The notes under the pieces: model-generated | Database searches by the model: none | Seen by the model: the letters and a program-made list of their open reading frames with translations, nothing else | What the model was told of the DNA's origin: nothing | Assembly (NCBI GenBank): GCA_005281725.1 | Contig: SSBO01000012.1 | Location: forward strand, 14,409,704 to 14,473,703 | Source: Wuchereria bancrofti | Taxonomy: Eukaryota > Nematoda > Chromadorea > Rhabditida > Onchocercidae | Reading direction: 5' to 3' | Length of the DNA stretch: 64,000 nucleotides | Position numbers and translations under genes: made by a program | Shown: piece by piece, positions 1-13,500 of the stretch | Position numbering within the stretch: position 1 is the stretch's first letter | How the letters are laid out: the number at the start of each line of letters is the position of its first letter

Positions 1-94
1 TAAATTTTCTACTTGAAAAATACAGGTGTATTGAGAAGATTACAATATTATTCTCCATTTTCAATGAGAATTTGGATTTGCTAAAATTTTGCTC

Positions 95-295
95 ATGTCC
101 CGTTTTGCGGTCATAGCATTATGTGCTTTTTGGGGAATTGAAATATTTATTGTATCCAACGGGTTAGGAAGTGAATATCATTATTTTTGTCTAAACGGAG
201 AATGTTTTATATACATTAATCCATTCTCATTGTACTTGCATAAAGACAGTCAGAAATCACTTCATCATAGAGGATTAAATTACTTCTGGTCTTAA
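95..295 (+). CDS. small secreted-like ORF with half-EGF motif, uncertain
   Basis: An ORF of 66 codons starts at the ATG at 95 and ends with TAA. Residues 1 to about 24 look like a signal peptide (MSRFAVIALCAFWGI, then hydrophobic residues up to NGLGSE). It is followed by a short Cys motif, FCLNGECFIYI, which resembles the first half of EGF-like growth factor domains (C-x-N/H-G-x-C). The rest of an EGF module is not in the ORF. A GT at 253 and an acceptor at 334 (TTTTTCAG) could join it to another exon, but no joined frame I tried supplied the missing cysteines. It could be an incomplete gene, a divergent secreted peptide or chance. Not recognised. Confidence 0.25.
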   Translation: MSRFAVIALCAFWGIEIFIVSNGLGSEYHYFCLNGECFIYINPFSLYLHKDSQKSLHHRGLNYFWS

Positions 296-300
296 ATAAA

Positions 301-3300
301 GTTTTATTGGTTTAGTTTTTTGTTTTCTTTTTCAGGATTTTCTGGCTCTGTCGCATATATTTAGATATTGGTGGTCTTCCGTCAGAAAAAAGAAAGAGCA
401 ATTTCAATAAAAAATAATTTCCATAGCAGACAGTGTTATCTTTCTTGGTACAAATATCTCATACTTTATGCCATTCATCAGTCATTCTTTCTATTCTCCC
501 CGTCATTTCCTCTGTAACGTTCCGTAACTGTGTTTTATTTCATTTTCAAAAATGTATTTTCAGTTGTGCCCATCTCTTCGTTTTTGTTCAATCTTTTTTT
601 CTTTCTCTTATATGACGAATGAAGTTTTCCGTTTTTTAAATTTATTGCTTTCAGTCTTTTTAAAGATTAATTTTTGATTTGGGAATATGGTGGTATGCCA
701 GGTATCAACTAATGGAACTTTGTATTAATAATCAAACGCTAGCGAATTATAAGTATCGGGCATAGAGAAAGAATTCGATTTTATGTTTTAAAGTATTTCA
801 TTTCAATTAGAAGGGGATATTTCCATATTTTTTGGTTAGAAAAATTAGCTGATCAAATCTGTAAGAACGAATTGAGATCCACATGGTAATGTCAGTTACG
901 CGTTTTTTCGATAAGGCTTCTTGCCCACAATTAGCCAAAGATATACGTAGACAAGCAACAAGTTGTACCGTATTTTTTTTTTTTAGGCCTAACTATTCTG
1001 ATATAATGTGGTTAATAAAAGCAAGCCATTTACAAAATTCAGGAAAGTTGTACTCAAAATTCCTACAGAGTTATTTGAACAGAGACTAAGATGTTTTTAA
1101 ATCTAAATGATAATAATAAAGGTTAACATTTATGCACAACTAAGAGTTTTCGTAAATTTATTTGAGGTTGTGAAAATAAGGTATGTGGTTATTGTGCCAT
1201 GAAGGAGAAGGAAGATAACTTCATTTCGAACATAAGGAAATCTGAAGGGAAAAAGTAACTTTTAATGGATAAAGTAGTTCATTCGGTGTTATAACTTTTT
1301 AGTAGTCCCCGTACGATTCCGTGAATTTTTTATATTTCGAGTAAAAGTAGCTTCTGTATAACCGTTTTATCTCACAAGGAGTTTATAGCATCATTCCATG
1401 AAAATTTTGCTGCATGTGAAACTTTCTGTTCTTTTTGTAGAAGGATACTTATTCACAAATTTTGTTTTATACATATTTAAGTATTATGTAACGCTTTAGT
1501 AGAATACTGTACTATTTGTATGGATTATTTTTTCTTTTCCTTTGAAGTTAAATAATAATGGTGAAGGTTAATATTTGTTTACAGCTTATTCATCGTTCAT
1601 TGTGGCAATTCTTTTAATGAATATTAGGCAAAAATTTACCTATGAATGTGACAATTTCGGGACAAGTAAAAGTTTGGGGTATTTAGAATAATGGTTATTT
1701 GAGATTTGGAAGGGAAACATTCAAGTTTTTATGTTATAAGTAGCATAGTTTGTTCAATGAGACGTAACTTATTATTAATTAGATTGAGTTGAAGACGGTG
1801 AAGTCGAGTAGTGAAGTTTAATCAGAGATAATAACTGAAGAGAACTTTTGGGATTATCCCAATAATTCTGTCCGGAAAATGAAAATTAAAATTTTTTTGC
1901 CCTATTATAGCTGAAATAATAACCAAGCTGAGGCAATTTATTCTTGTTGAGGTACAGTGGTTGTCGCACTATGTAACGTATTCAGAATTATTCCTGAAAT
2001 CAGTATTTGACCGTTAGACCTTTCTTAAGGTCTCAAAATAGACAAAGTTTCTGTATAGGATATTATTTTCAACGAAGTATCTTATATATTATCTTGAATT
2101 CAAAATAAAGTCTTGAGAAAAATATTGGGTGAAAAAATTTTAGAATCTTGTAAATGTAGGATTATTGCAAATATATTTCAGTAAAGTTTTTCAAAGTTTT
2201 CATCTGCTAAGTACTAGCTTGCTTCGGATTTTATACTTGCATTTACACGTGGTAATGCGTCTGGTAAAATTACTGATAAAATTACTATTATAGTACAGAA
2301 ATCCTTACTAACTTATCGATGATTTAATTCAAAAATGCTTATTTCATTTCTTCATTGTTGCTATTTTTTCAGTTTCTGCCGATTTACCAACTTTTCGAAT
2401 CTTCTTATTGTGAAAGTCAAAACCTGGTTCTGGCTTGAACTTGCAGCAAATAACTGAAGCAATCTGAATGGTGTGCATCTAAAGGCTACTTAAAAATATC
2501 AATTAATGAAACGATAAACATTACGCTAAGTTTGTCTGGTTAGAGCAATATGAAATTTATTCAAAATTTTCACTTTCATTAATGTGAAAGAATTAATTTA
2601 AAATTGACTTATAATATGTTCAAATGGACATGTAGATAGATATATTTAAATGATAGAAATTGTTTCGTAATCCTATTATTACAATAATTAAGCTAACGTT
2701 AACAGCAATGATAAAAGCAACGACAACATGTAGAGGTAGTTGTCTCCAGCAGTGGTCGAGTGACAAGACTTCAAGCATAAACAATAATATGTGATTGATT
2801 TGGCGAATAAAAAAGAAGACTCTGTAAAATTTTTTTTTTTTTGAAAAGAAAAAATAAAAGCATTAAGCGTAACTGATTAATAAACGTCCTTTTTAATTAT
2901 TGTGGAATATTACAAAATAATCTGAGTAAAGGCAAGTATTTTATCAATAATTACTAGAATAAAAATGATGAATATGTCTCCTCGTTTTTCTTTTCCAGTG
3001 CTTCTTTTATTCTTTATTTTATAAACTTTCTCTTCCTAATTTGCAACTGAATTATTTGTAACTATTAATCATAACTTCTTTCAATTTTTTAGCATACATT
3101 AAATGACAAAAAGTTATACTGAAGTTTCCAAAATTTCTTCTATCAAAAATTTACGTTAGAAAAATTTGAGCAGCTTACTTCCTCACTTACTTCTTATTTA
3201 TTTACTTGTTGACTTCTTTTTCAATTCTTCTTGCTGATTAGTTTGGTAACCAAAATGACGCAACGACCACCTGATCTGTTAGAAAACATATGCAGTGGAA

Positions 3301-4395
3301 ATTATATAATAAATGCTAAAATATAAATGGTTGAAATGAATTGAAATTGATGCAATCTTTCTTTTTTGTTTTCATCAATAAAATTATAGCATGTATTGTA
3401 TGAAATGAAAGGCAGTATATTTATTTATTCGATTAATGAAATTGAAAGAAAGGGAGAAAGAAAAAAAGAAATAAAAATGGCACAAAAGATGATGGCACAT
3501 GCTATATTACATGAGAGTAATATATTTTCGTGTAAATTCATAAGTAAAAGTGAAATAATAAAATTTCTCTTTAAAGAAAGAGAAGAGAATGATATCTTAT
3601 ATATCCATTTATCTAATGTTTATACAGCTCATATTACTAATAAAATTAAATAGTTCCGATATATACCGGTATAAACGAATCAAAAATAATCATTAATAAA
3701 ATTACCTGCTTGAATAATCGATTTATAAATGAAAAAGAAGTAATTAGAGGATACAATGATATATTACTGTATAAAATAATGGCAATAAAAAGTAATTAGC
3801 TTGCAGCAATAAAAATTAATGAGCTTTAATGAGATTTGTTGACTTCCTATGAAATTTTTTAGAGATTTTCACATTCTAAATTTTATTTTCAAGTCATATT
3901 TTACTTCAAGCAAGTTTTTAATTATTATTATCATGAGTTGCCTTTACATATTAGCATAAAATTTTTCACCTTTCATAGGTTGTAGTTAAATTTCCTGATT
4001 AAATACTAGCATGAGGAAGAATATTATTGTAAGCTTTAATTTAACTTTTATAAAAAACTTTAACAAATTTTGAAGTCAGCAAGAATAAGTAAGATTTTCT
4101 TTATATTATTACATAATTGATACAGATAACAAATATCTCAAAGAATGACCTGACCTCTCAACTTAGGTGAAGCAAAGAGGGCATTGATTGTTGTCTCATT
4201 GAATATAGCTGAACTTATAGATTTTAAAATGATATGTTTAAGTAATTACTTTTAAAGGGATCATTTGTGGAAATTGCATCTTGTCGTAACCTTTTCAAAA
4301 TATTTGAATTTATTAAATTCTAAAAAAAAAGATTTAAATTTTTAGGTTTAATAGGACTTTTCATAACTTAACATTTGATTTTTTCATCATATTTC
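301..4395. other. AT-rich stretch with no supportable gene
   Basis: Only short ORFs with biased composition occur (for example 433-615, 883-1089 and 3396-3653). None has flanking splice sites in phase or a recognisable domain. A poly-T tract lies near 2830. I see no RNA gene and no mobile-element coding sequence. It lies 3' of the minus-strand DOXA gene and may be intergenic. Confidence 0.5.
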
Positions 4396-4444
4396 ATGAT
4401 GAAAAATCATCTTTCATCATATTTCAAAGATGATTTTTCATCAT
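4396..4444. repeat. perfect short hairpin, 19-bp stem
   Basis: The left arm 4396-4414 and right arm 4426-4444 are exact reverse complements around an 11-nt loop (4415-4425). The stem contains GATGAAAAATCATC. It lies about 235 bp beyond the stop codon of the minus-strand DOXA gene, so it could sit in or after that gene's 3' end. A stem this short is below the usual size of a microRNA precursor. It is a structural feature without a proven role. Confidence 0.7.
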
Positions 4445-4678
4445 TAATTCAATGAAATTTGATAAATTCAGCAAAAAAAAGTGAAATATAAATTTTGAAT
4501 AATGCGTATCACACAGATCATATTATGTAATAATAAATATACATGAGAACATTTGGAGAAAGGAAAAATAAATGAAATTAAGAATGAACCCGGCAGTAAT
4601 ATCCCGTTTCTTTCATTTTCTGCATATTTTTCCAAAGAAAAAAAATTGGAACGAACATCATTTTTTTTTCTTTGACTT

Positions 4679-7600
4679 TCAAAATCTTTCCGGTAGTGAA
4701 GAAATCATTCCAGTAAATGCATTATTTCGTCTAGTTAAACTGACCATTGTTGTTTCACTTGGGATCGTTAAAGTTGAACTTGGTGGTGTAAGTGATAACA
4801 TACTGTTACTCTCGCATTTCATCACTTTGCAACATTGCTTATCAGCATGACAGGTAATAAAAGTTTTTAGTGTATACAATGATTTTGCTTGCAAAATTAC
4901 CAATATTCCACCATAAACTAAACTTGTAACACCTGAAATTTCTTAACACTAATCAATAATGTTATCATTTAGCATTACAGTTTCATTACGATAGTTCTAT
5001 AAAAATTATCATAACCATTTTCCAATATTGTATTTAATTCAAATAGCAAAAATTTTAGAATACTAACATCAACAAAAAATTTCATGTTTTCTTGCACTGT
5101 TATAAATACATTTAAAATTTTCCAATTTTTTAAAAAATTCTCTAATTTGAAATTTTATTTTAAAAAATTGGAAACTTTTAGATAGCACACTAAAAAATTG
5201 GAACAGTGAAAGGAATAAGATAGATACTAACCGGCAGTTAATGTTGTGTAAAAGCAAGTCGAGAGGCGGAAGTCGAGAATTGATATTGACCCATCTGATG
5301 ATGGAAATCTTATTTGAAAATTTTTCGGCACAAAAGTAAAGTAGACGAAATCAGCTGATAAAATTAATACACCAACAATGACAACTAATTTAGCAAAATT
5401 GTGCGGTACCAAGCACAACATTAAAATTTGGATAATCCAAAAAGCAAATGCAGTCCTGAATGAAAGAAATTGTATAAATAATGAAGTGAAATGCTTATAA
5501 TTTGTACAATTAGCTAATTTAAACTGCATCCATTGTTATTTATTTAATCAATTTAAATTGATGTCATCGTAGTGATGGCATTCTTGCTAAGTGCTTAATT
5601 TATTATTATAAAATTGTGAGAATGAAAGAAGAAAAATTCCTGTAATGTGTCGGAATTTTAAACGAAATACTGAAATTTGAAATGAGACTGAAATGAAAAA
5701 CGTCTATTATATTACTTGTTATATTTTACTCCCTCAGATTTTTGTTAGATTATAATTACCTGCAAAAAATTAGCGTAACCTTGAATTAATACAGCTCTTT
5801 TTTAAAAGAAAATTTCTTTTTTTAAAAGAAGTGGAAAAGACATTTCTGTACTGCCATATAAATGCAAGATAGCTTAGTTTAAATAATTTTATAAAAAATA
5901 AATTAGCTTTTTTTGCTTCAAAAAGTACTACAAATTTCCATATCTCTACTAAAACTATTGTATTATTATAATAAATAATTAATGTTTAATCTGAAATGAA
6001 ATCAATTAGTTTATTCTTTAGTGTTATGAACTTTTAAAAAATAATTAGAAACTCTTTTAATAAACGAATAGTTATTACTACTACGTCATTTTCTCTGTGT
6101 GTAAATTTCTTATAACTTCTTATAATCAAATGTTTTTAAGCTGTAAATGTAAATTATGATAAAAGAAATTATTCTTAATCAATATATTCAACGTAAATTT
6201 AAATATACCTAAATTATCAAATATGCTAATGAGCGCTTAAACAATTAGTCACCAACCATTCGCTATTAAAATAATTTAGGATGACTTAACTTTGATTTTT
6301 TTTTCTTCAAAATTAATATTTACAACTTCTATAAAAAGTTTATGAATAATCCCTACCATAGCAAATATATGGTATAATGGCCAGTAAGACGATATTGTCT
6401 CCCCCAAATAAATCCCGCTCGATCCACACTTAAATATTCGATTACTTTCAAAATTGGATATGGTAAACCTTTCTTTAAACTTTTCTCTAATTCCATTTCC
6501 ATCGACAATACTGCAAGAAAAATTTCCTTTTTTGATATTGTACTTACAAATCTTTGATATGCATTTTCTTAATTAAATATGCATTTTTAATGATTTAATG
6601 ATTAACTAATTGATGAAAATAGATCGATTTTATAATTTCATATTTGTGCATCTAAACCGATTACAATATTCACTGATCATTTTTAAATTTTCATGTATTC
6701 CAAAGATAGGTTGATAATAAAAATTTGTAAAAATAAATGCAGTTTTGCTCTTGTTATGAATAAAACAAAAAGTTATTTCGAAATTTAAAATCAAACTTGA
6801 AAAACATAAATTATGCATAAATTTTTTTGGCTTTTTTAGCAGGTTGAATAGATTTCTTAAGTCTGTTTTGAGGAATTTATTGTAAGCTATTTCTGATGAA
6901 AAAAAAAAGTTTCAAATACTCTTAATTAATTCTAATGAAAATTTTTTTATTGAATGAATAAATAATAAACCATTTAGAAATTCAAAGCGTTCATTGTATT
7001 CCAAACCATCCAATGACTTGTGTTCTTTTTCAGACGTTGGCACACCTGAAGAAAAAAAGGCTATGTTGATTAATTCCAAAGGTTCATTTTTTGTTTAACA
7101 CTTCAAATGCTTAATGAAGTAATTTTAGTAAAGCAAATAGAGTAATTAATGATTGATTTTGTTATAAACAACCTAAAAATGTTAATTTTAATGAAATATA
7201 AAACGATAATAATTCAAAAATATTATGAAATAATTTCTAATTACCAAAAGCTTTTAAAGATAAAATCAGATATGCAAAATTTGCTATCATCCATTCTTAT
7301 TTAATTTCATAGCTTAGAAACTTTTGATGCAATCTTAAGTAGTTTCAAAAAAGAAAAATAATGATAATAGTAATCGAAATTTTTGGGAAATCTTAAAATA
7401 TACTTGTAAGGGTGACATTAAGGTGTTTGAGGCCCATACGTACACCAAGGATAGCATTCAGTTTATCAGTTGTAAATGCTCGATAAGGTGAACAAATTCG
7501 AATGCTTCCCTGATGCCAACTTGGATGATGAATACTTACTAAAATTCAAAAAAAAAAATTTTAAATTAACTTGAGAAAGCAATTAAAATTAAAAATTTGA

Positions 7601-10488
7601 AAAAAATAAGATTAAACAATCATGTTTCAACTTATCTTCAAGCTATTACTGCTAACTTAATTATAACTTATTAAAACCATTCCATTATTTTACTTGTGAA
7701 TACATATTTTAGTTTTAATAAAAAACGTTATGCCAAATTAGATGTAAAAGCCAGAAAAACAATTGAAAATGTTAAGCGATGTTAGCTTTATATCATTTTA
7801 TTATCATTTAAAATTTGAAATCAATTTTGTTTGGCTTGAAACTTTGTAGTTGATTTACCTCATAATATTTCAACTTGAAGCTTTGCAGTAAATTTACCTC
7901 ATAATATTTTAATACTTTCCAGTGCGATAATATCCTTATATTGTCGTTGTTATAAGAGAAATTCGAAATTTATCAATTTTTTTCGAGATTAGATACAAAA
8001 AAAAATAAAAATAAATAAGTAAATAAAGTAAAATACAATTATCTTTTTGCTACTTTCTCTTCAATTCATAAAAATTGGAACGATTTGTAAGAATTAGATA
8101 TTATGAAAGAGAATTAACGGTTGATTTATTCCTTAATCAGTGATCATTCTCTAATAAAAGGATATGTGTTATCAAATTTCATATGAAATAGCAAATATAA
8201 ACAGGTTCAGTAAACAAATAATCTAATAATTGTAAATAAGCAATATATTTATTGCCAGAAATTGCTATAATATTGCTATCAGATATTCGGTAAGAGATAT
8301 TTGTAATCAATGTGTGTATAAATATATATGACGATTTAAAATTTTCGAAGATTTTTTTAAAAAACATAATTAGATTTCAAAATTTAAAAAAATGGGAGCG
8401 AAAAAAGTAAATTTTATTAGTTTACAATTAATATATCAAAAATTGTCAATTTTAATTGACAATTTAATTCAGTAATTATATGGATGAAATTGACAGAAGA
8501 AGGAAAATTTTTCTAACAACGACAAAATGTAGAAAATTACCGTAAAGTACATTTATGATTCAAATATAAAAATACTGAATTGAAGTTTTATATTTCTAAA
8601 CAAATTATTTACTTTTTTGGTAAATTCTTAGTCATATATCATAATACTATTTCATGATATTGTAAAGTAATTATTAATGCAGAATTTCGTTAGATTAAAT
8701 TCTTCCATTGAAATAAAAAATTAAAATCCATCGCGGATCATTTAAATTTTTAATTACATTTCCTTTTTAAATTTTTTATTTATTTGTATTTCCTTAAAAT
8801 TTTTATTAAAATGATGTAAGTGAAGACTAGGAAAAAGAACTTATTTTTCAGTTTTTCTTTATTTATATAAAAATTAATAATTTTAACATAAAAAATATTC
8901 GATTTATATCAAAAATTTTGCATTTTTACTTTAAGTCACATTGCAATGATTAAATTGAAGAAAAAATGTAACTGCAAGCATTTATTGAAACTGAAATGTA
9001 AATATTAAACTTAATAGTATCTAAAGATTCATTTCATTTCAATTAATTATTTCATTTCTTTTCTTCATCACTGAATTAGTAAATGAAATGCAAAAAATAG
9101 TTTTGTTGAATTTTTAATCTTCCAAATTATGTAACCAAAAATCAATTAATTGTTGTTTGAAAAACGAAATTTCAGAAAAAAAATTAAATATAAAGGAAAG
9201 CTGAGAGAGTCGCTACGATATTGCGTAGATATCATTTCATCCCATTGTAGTTTTACTTTAATTAAATGCTAATTATCCAACTATTTATGCAACTTTTAAC
9301 TAATCATAAAAATGATTAGTTGAATTTTAATCTTTTCTAATTAAACAAAATGCTTTGGTGACTGTAAGAATGATTGAAATCATTTTGTCATATCTTTTCC
9401 TTCACATTATTTAATAATGGAACGATAAAATGATGAGCAGATTTTCAGTTTAAAACAAGATTTCAGTGGATAAAGACGAATGGATCAAAATGTTTATCAC
9501 ATTTGGAAATCTCATCATTTCTAATGGTCTCAGATTTTGCTGAAATATTCTTCATATTTCATTTCATTTTATTTCATTTCATCAATTATTTAAAAATGTA
9601 CCAAAGGATAAGAAATTAATTATTTCCGTAACAAAATTCATAAACTTTCTTTTATTTTTAAATTAAAATCTTTTAGTAATTTTATTAGCTTAAAATTAAT
9701 GAACTAATGAATCATACTTTTTTTCTACACTACCTGCAGTGGGGAATATTTTGTGGATGAAATACTAGTAATAACTTATGAGTGCGATCATGATTTTCAC
9801 CACGTCTTCTCACTTATGATTGTATTTCATTGTATCCTATTAGCTAGATTATTTTATCACCATTAATTTAATTTAATGATATGACACTAAAGAAATATGT
9901 ATCCCTATTTTTGATTAATTAATATGAACTGAATACTAATAAAGATATGTTCCTTATAATTATATCACTAAAAGAAGAAAAAGAAAAAAAAAATGAAATA
10001 CCATAGTTTGATCAATTAAATGAATTATATTAGCATCATATTAGCATTATATCTATGGAATTATATATGGAATTGCTATATGGAATTATTTGTTATAATT
10101 AATTTAGTTCAAGTATCACAGTTTTATGTTAATTACTATATTATCATTTCTTTTATCTCATTTCTATCAAACAGAAACAATTTAAAAAATTTTTCCATGT
10201 GACTGTAGCAAAATGATTATTATATGAAAATTCTGTTAATGAAAAAATAGATTTAAACTTACTTAAGATAACTGCGCCAACAGTAACACTCAATACGAAT
10301 GCGATTGTTGATGCGATACGATAATGTCGCACACCGGGAAGAATAATTAGAAAAGCTATAAATGGTATAATAAACATTGATGCTAAAGCAAAAATTTGTA
10401 AATCGAATACCACGGGCGTTCGATTTTCACCAAACCATGTTGGATCGCCATTTTCCCGAAATGCATCAAACCAACCAATCCGATGCAT
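4679..10488 (-). CDS. doxa-1: dual oxidase maturation factor (DUOXA / DOXA-1 family)
   Basis: Six exons, all joining in phase: 10488-10263, 7538-7404, 7045-6971, 6510-6357, 5455-5232 and 4932-4679, giving 355 residues; vertebrate DUOXA1 is 343. DUOXA proteins are membrane partners that carry dual oxidase out of the ER. In C. elegans DOXA-1 works with BLI-3, whose peroxide cross-links cuticle tyrosines. Visible marks: an N-terminal GWFDAFRENGDPTWFGE block; hydrophobic segments at about 30-50 and 58-78; an extracellular loop with GVRMGLKHLNVTLT (N116 a likely glycosylation site) and LEYNERFEF; GRQYRLTGHYT, then a third hydrophobic segment (LLWTAFAFWIIQIL) and two more; and a Ser/Thr-rich tail ending LPERF. 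The order and spacing match DUOXA throughout. The start ATG lies 17 nt after an acceptor (TTTTTAG, 10506), which may be a spliced-leader site. Intron 1 is about 2.7 kb. The family call is strong; the exact start is moderately sure. Confidence 0.9.
7837..7914. repeat. imperfect tandem duplication, two copies of about 39 bp
   Basis: Two adjacent copies each contain CTTGAA, then CTTTG, and end TTTACCTCATAATATTT. They differ by a few substitutions. The repeat lies inside intron 1 of the DOXA gene and has no evident coding potential. Confidence 0.6.
8440..8465. repeat. perfect 12-bp inverted repeat with 2-nt spacer
   Basis: The left arm 8440-8451 (AAATTGTCAATT) and right arm 8454-8465 are exact reverse complements. 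It lies inside intron 1 of the DOXA gene. In AT-rich DNA such palindromes arise by chance fairly often. Confidence 0.55.
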
Positions 10489-10507
10489 AATTATTTGATT
10501 GGCTGCT

Positions 10508-13500
10508 AAAAATATTAAATGCAAAAAAAAAGCAATAAATAGTAATAACAAACAATACGAACTGTAGAATAACAATAACAACAATAATAATAGTAAGAAT
10601 AGAAAGACAAGTAAGAAATATTTTAAAAATAGAGCAAAATCAATGAACGAACAAATGGGTTTTTATTGTTCGATGTAGACTGGTTGATTACTCATTTGAT
10701 CGATTAGTTATTTTATTTGTTCCAACCATTAAAATATTCATTTATGTTAATTGTTAGAGCACTGCATGCAATTGCGATGACTGCAACACTACCATTTTTA
10801 TTAGTATTCGAGTAATTATTATCTGATACAAATGGAAATTAAATGAATACTACAAAATTTTAGTAGGATTGAAACAATGATAACTGCTGCAATAATAATG
10901 ATAAAAATAATAATAATAAAGACAACAACAAAATTGTTGAAACATTAATAGGCTGTGGAAAGAAATTGATTGATAAATGAAATTGTATTATTTTGAATTA
11001 TTAAATGCTAAAATTATAAATGATAGTTTGTAAAATGTGCATAAAATTAATAAAACAATATATACGAAATATGTCTAATAAATATTCGTTTAATTTTATT
11101 TCAATTTTTTTTTTCTATCTCTTTCATTACTTCATTTTATTTCATTTAATTAACATTTATTAAAAAGTGTTTTAGCAACGATAATTAATAAATTGTATTT
11201 CAAAGAGGAACTAATGATAGCGATAAATGAATGCACTGATTCGCTAGAGCAAAAATTTCTGCTCGATTTAATTAAAATATGGATAAAATATTAAAATAAT
11301 CTTATTTTTTGGTACATTGAATATTAAACTGTCGGGAGGTTAACTTTTTTGATTTTTAATTCATATTTTTCTAAAAATTTTCATATTTTGAGTGCAAAAA
11401 ACTTCATATAAATGTTACTCGCAAATACTGCTATAATCATTTATTTGATTTTTCTTTTTTCTTTTCTAATCTATTTGAATATAGCATCTATTTCATGCTT
11501 AATTTTAATGAAATTAGTTTTTTGGGAAAACTAATGAATATATTTTTGAAATAATCATTAAAGGAAAAATAAAAAGCATTTTGAAATAGTAAGGGACAAG
11601 ACGGAAATAAAATGAAATAAAATGAAAATATCGGACGCAGAAATATTATCTTCAAAAATAAATCTAATAAATCCTTTTAATCATAAAAAAAGGAAAAAAT
11701 AAAAATAAAAGTTCATTTGTTGATTTCATCTTTTCGTGTTTCATTATTTTAACATAAAAATGAAATCAATCATTCATTTAAAAAAAAAAAAACAAAAAAA
11801 CAAAGTTTTGGGCATCTAAATTAACGAAACAGCAAAAAAATGTGAACAGGGTTGAAATAAATCTTTTCGTTCTCTTTCTTTAATTAAAAAAAATTCCATT
11901 TTTTTCTAGAGGAAAAATTTGAAAAAATTAGTCGTATATTATTAAGAATTTTTAAATTCAGTTAAATTCAATAATGATGATAGCAAAGAAATTTAAAAGA
12001 ATTTTTTTCAGATTTTTTTTAAACTCTATAATTTTTTAGGTCAAAAATTAAAAAAGTTCACCTTTTTTTAGAATTTAAGGAAAAAAGTGTTTTCTTTCAA
12101 AAATAATTATGTGAATTATTATTACTGTTAGAAACTTTTATGCATATTTTGCTAGCAGAAATCCACTTAAAGTTACAATAAACAATAAAAATTTTGAAAA
12201 GAAGCTTATTAATTAATTTAAAAATAATATCGAAATATGCATAACATTTGCAATTCGCCGAAACAACAAATGTGACAAGTTTGGATGTGACACACAAAAA
12301 TACACTCAGACACATGCACAGATGCACAGAACTAATTCTTTCGAATCATACATTCTTCTAAAGACAAACTTTTGACGTCAATTGAAACCAGAATTTTTGA
12401 GAAAAAAAATGAAGAAAAAATTTGAAAAAATGAAAGAAAACTTGTTAAAATCGAGTTACTCTCATTTACCATTTCATGAATTAAAATTCATTTTATCTGT
12501 TAATTTACTTAATTAAGTATACAGTTCAACAAATATTTCTTGCATTTTAATTCTACAAATAGAAATATGCTCAAGAAATATTTATTTCATTTACTGCAAA
12601 GCATAAGTAATAATGTTTAAGCAATTGCAATCATTTAATTCAAACCTTATAACTGAGTTAAATATTAGATTAGAAATCTTTCAGTTTCGTTTTTCTTCTC
12701 TTTTTAACTTCTTAAGCAAAAATTATTTTATCATTGAGAATGATTTCTGGCTGTTTTGTCTTTCTCATTTGATATTTAATATTTCCATTTATAAATGTAA
12801 TTGAATTGTTTCAAAAGTATAACTAATAAAGTATTTGTTTATTTGATTTTTAGTCCAGTTGAATATCAATAAACAAAGCTTAAATATATCGCACAATTAT
12901 GTTAGTGCGGAAAAAAGTATTTCAAATGATTGATTAAATGATAAATAAGCAAATAGCAATGGTATTAAGCTAATATAAAACATATTAACCAGAAATGCAT
13001 TGTTTCCAATAAGAATGTAATGCAGAATTGTAAAAAAAAATATTTAAAAAAAGTTACGAAATTTTTTTAAAATGACAGTTATTTCATTTTCAATTTGTTT
13101 GGAAAGCAGTACCAATGTAAGAGATTCTCGATTACGTTGGAATTTATGCATATATTATAAGTGTATGCATATAATTACTGCTGTTAAAATTTTTTAAAAA
13201 GAAAACCGGTTCTGACCGGATAGGTGAATGAAACAGAGAAAGGATTAAGTAGGTAATTTGAGCAATTTGAACAGTTCCATAGCATTCAATTTGCAAAATT
13301 GGCTATAATGAAAAGAAATGTGTAAAATGAATTTTTGAAAATTAAATTTTCAAGGTCATTAAATGTATAAAATATTTTTAAGGATTGATCTATTTACTCG
13401 TTGATGCTATTGAAAATTGCGCATTTTTTTTGAAAAAGATTGCATTGGCATTTTAATTAGTTAAAAAATTCAACAAATTTTAAGTTTTGTTTTCACAACT

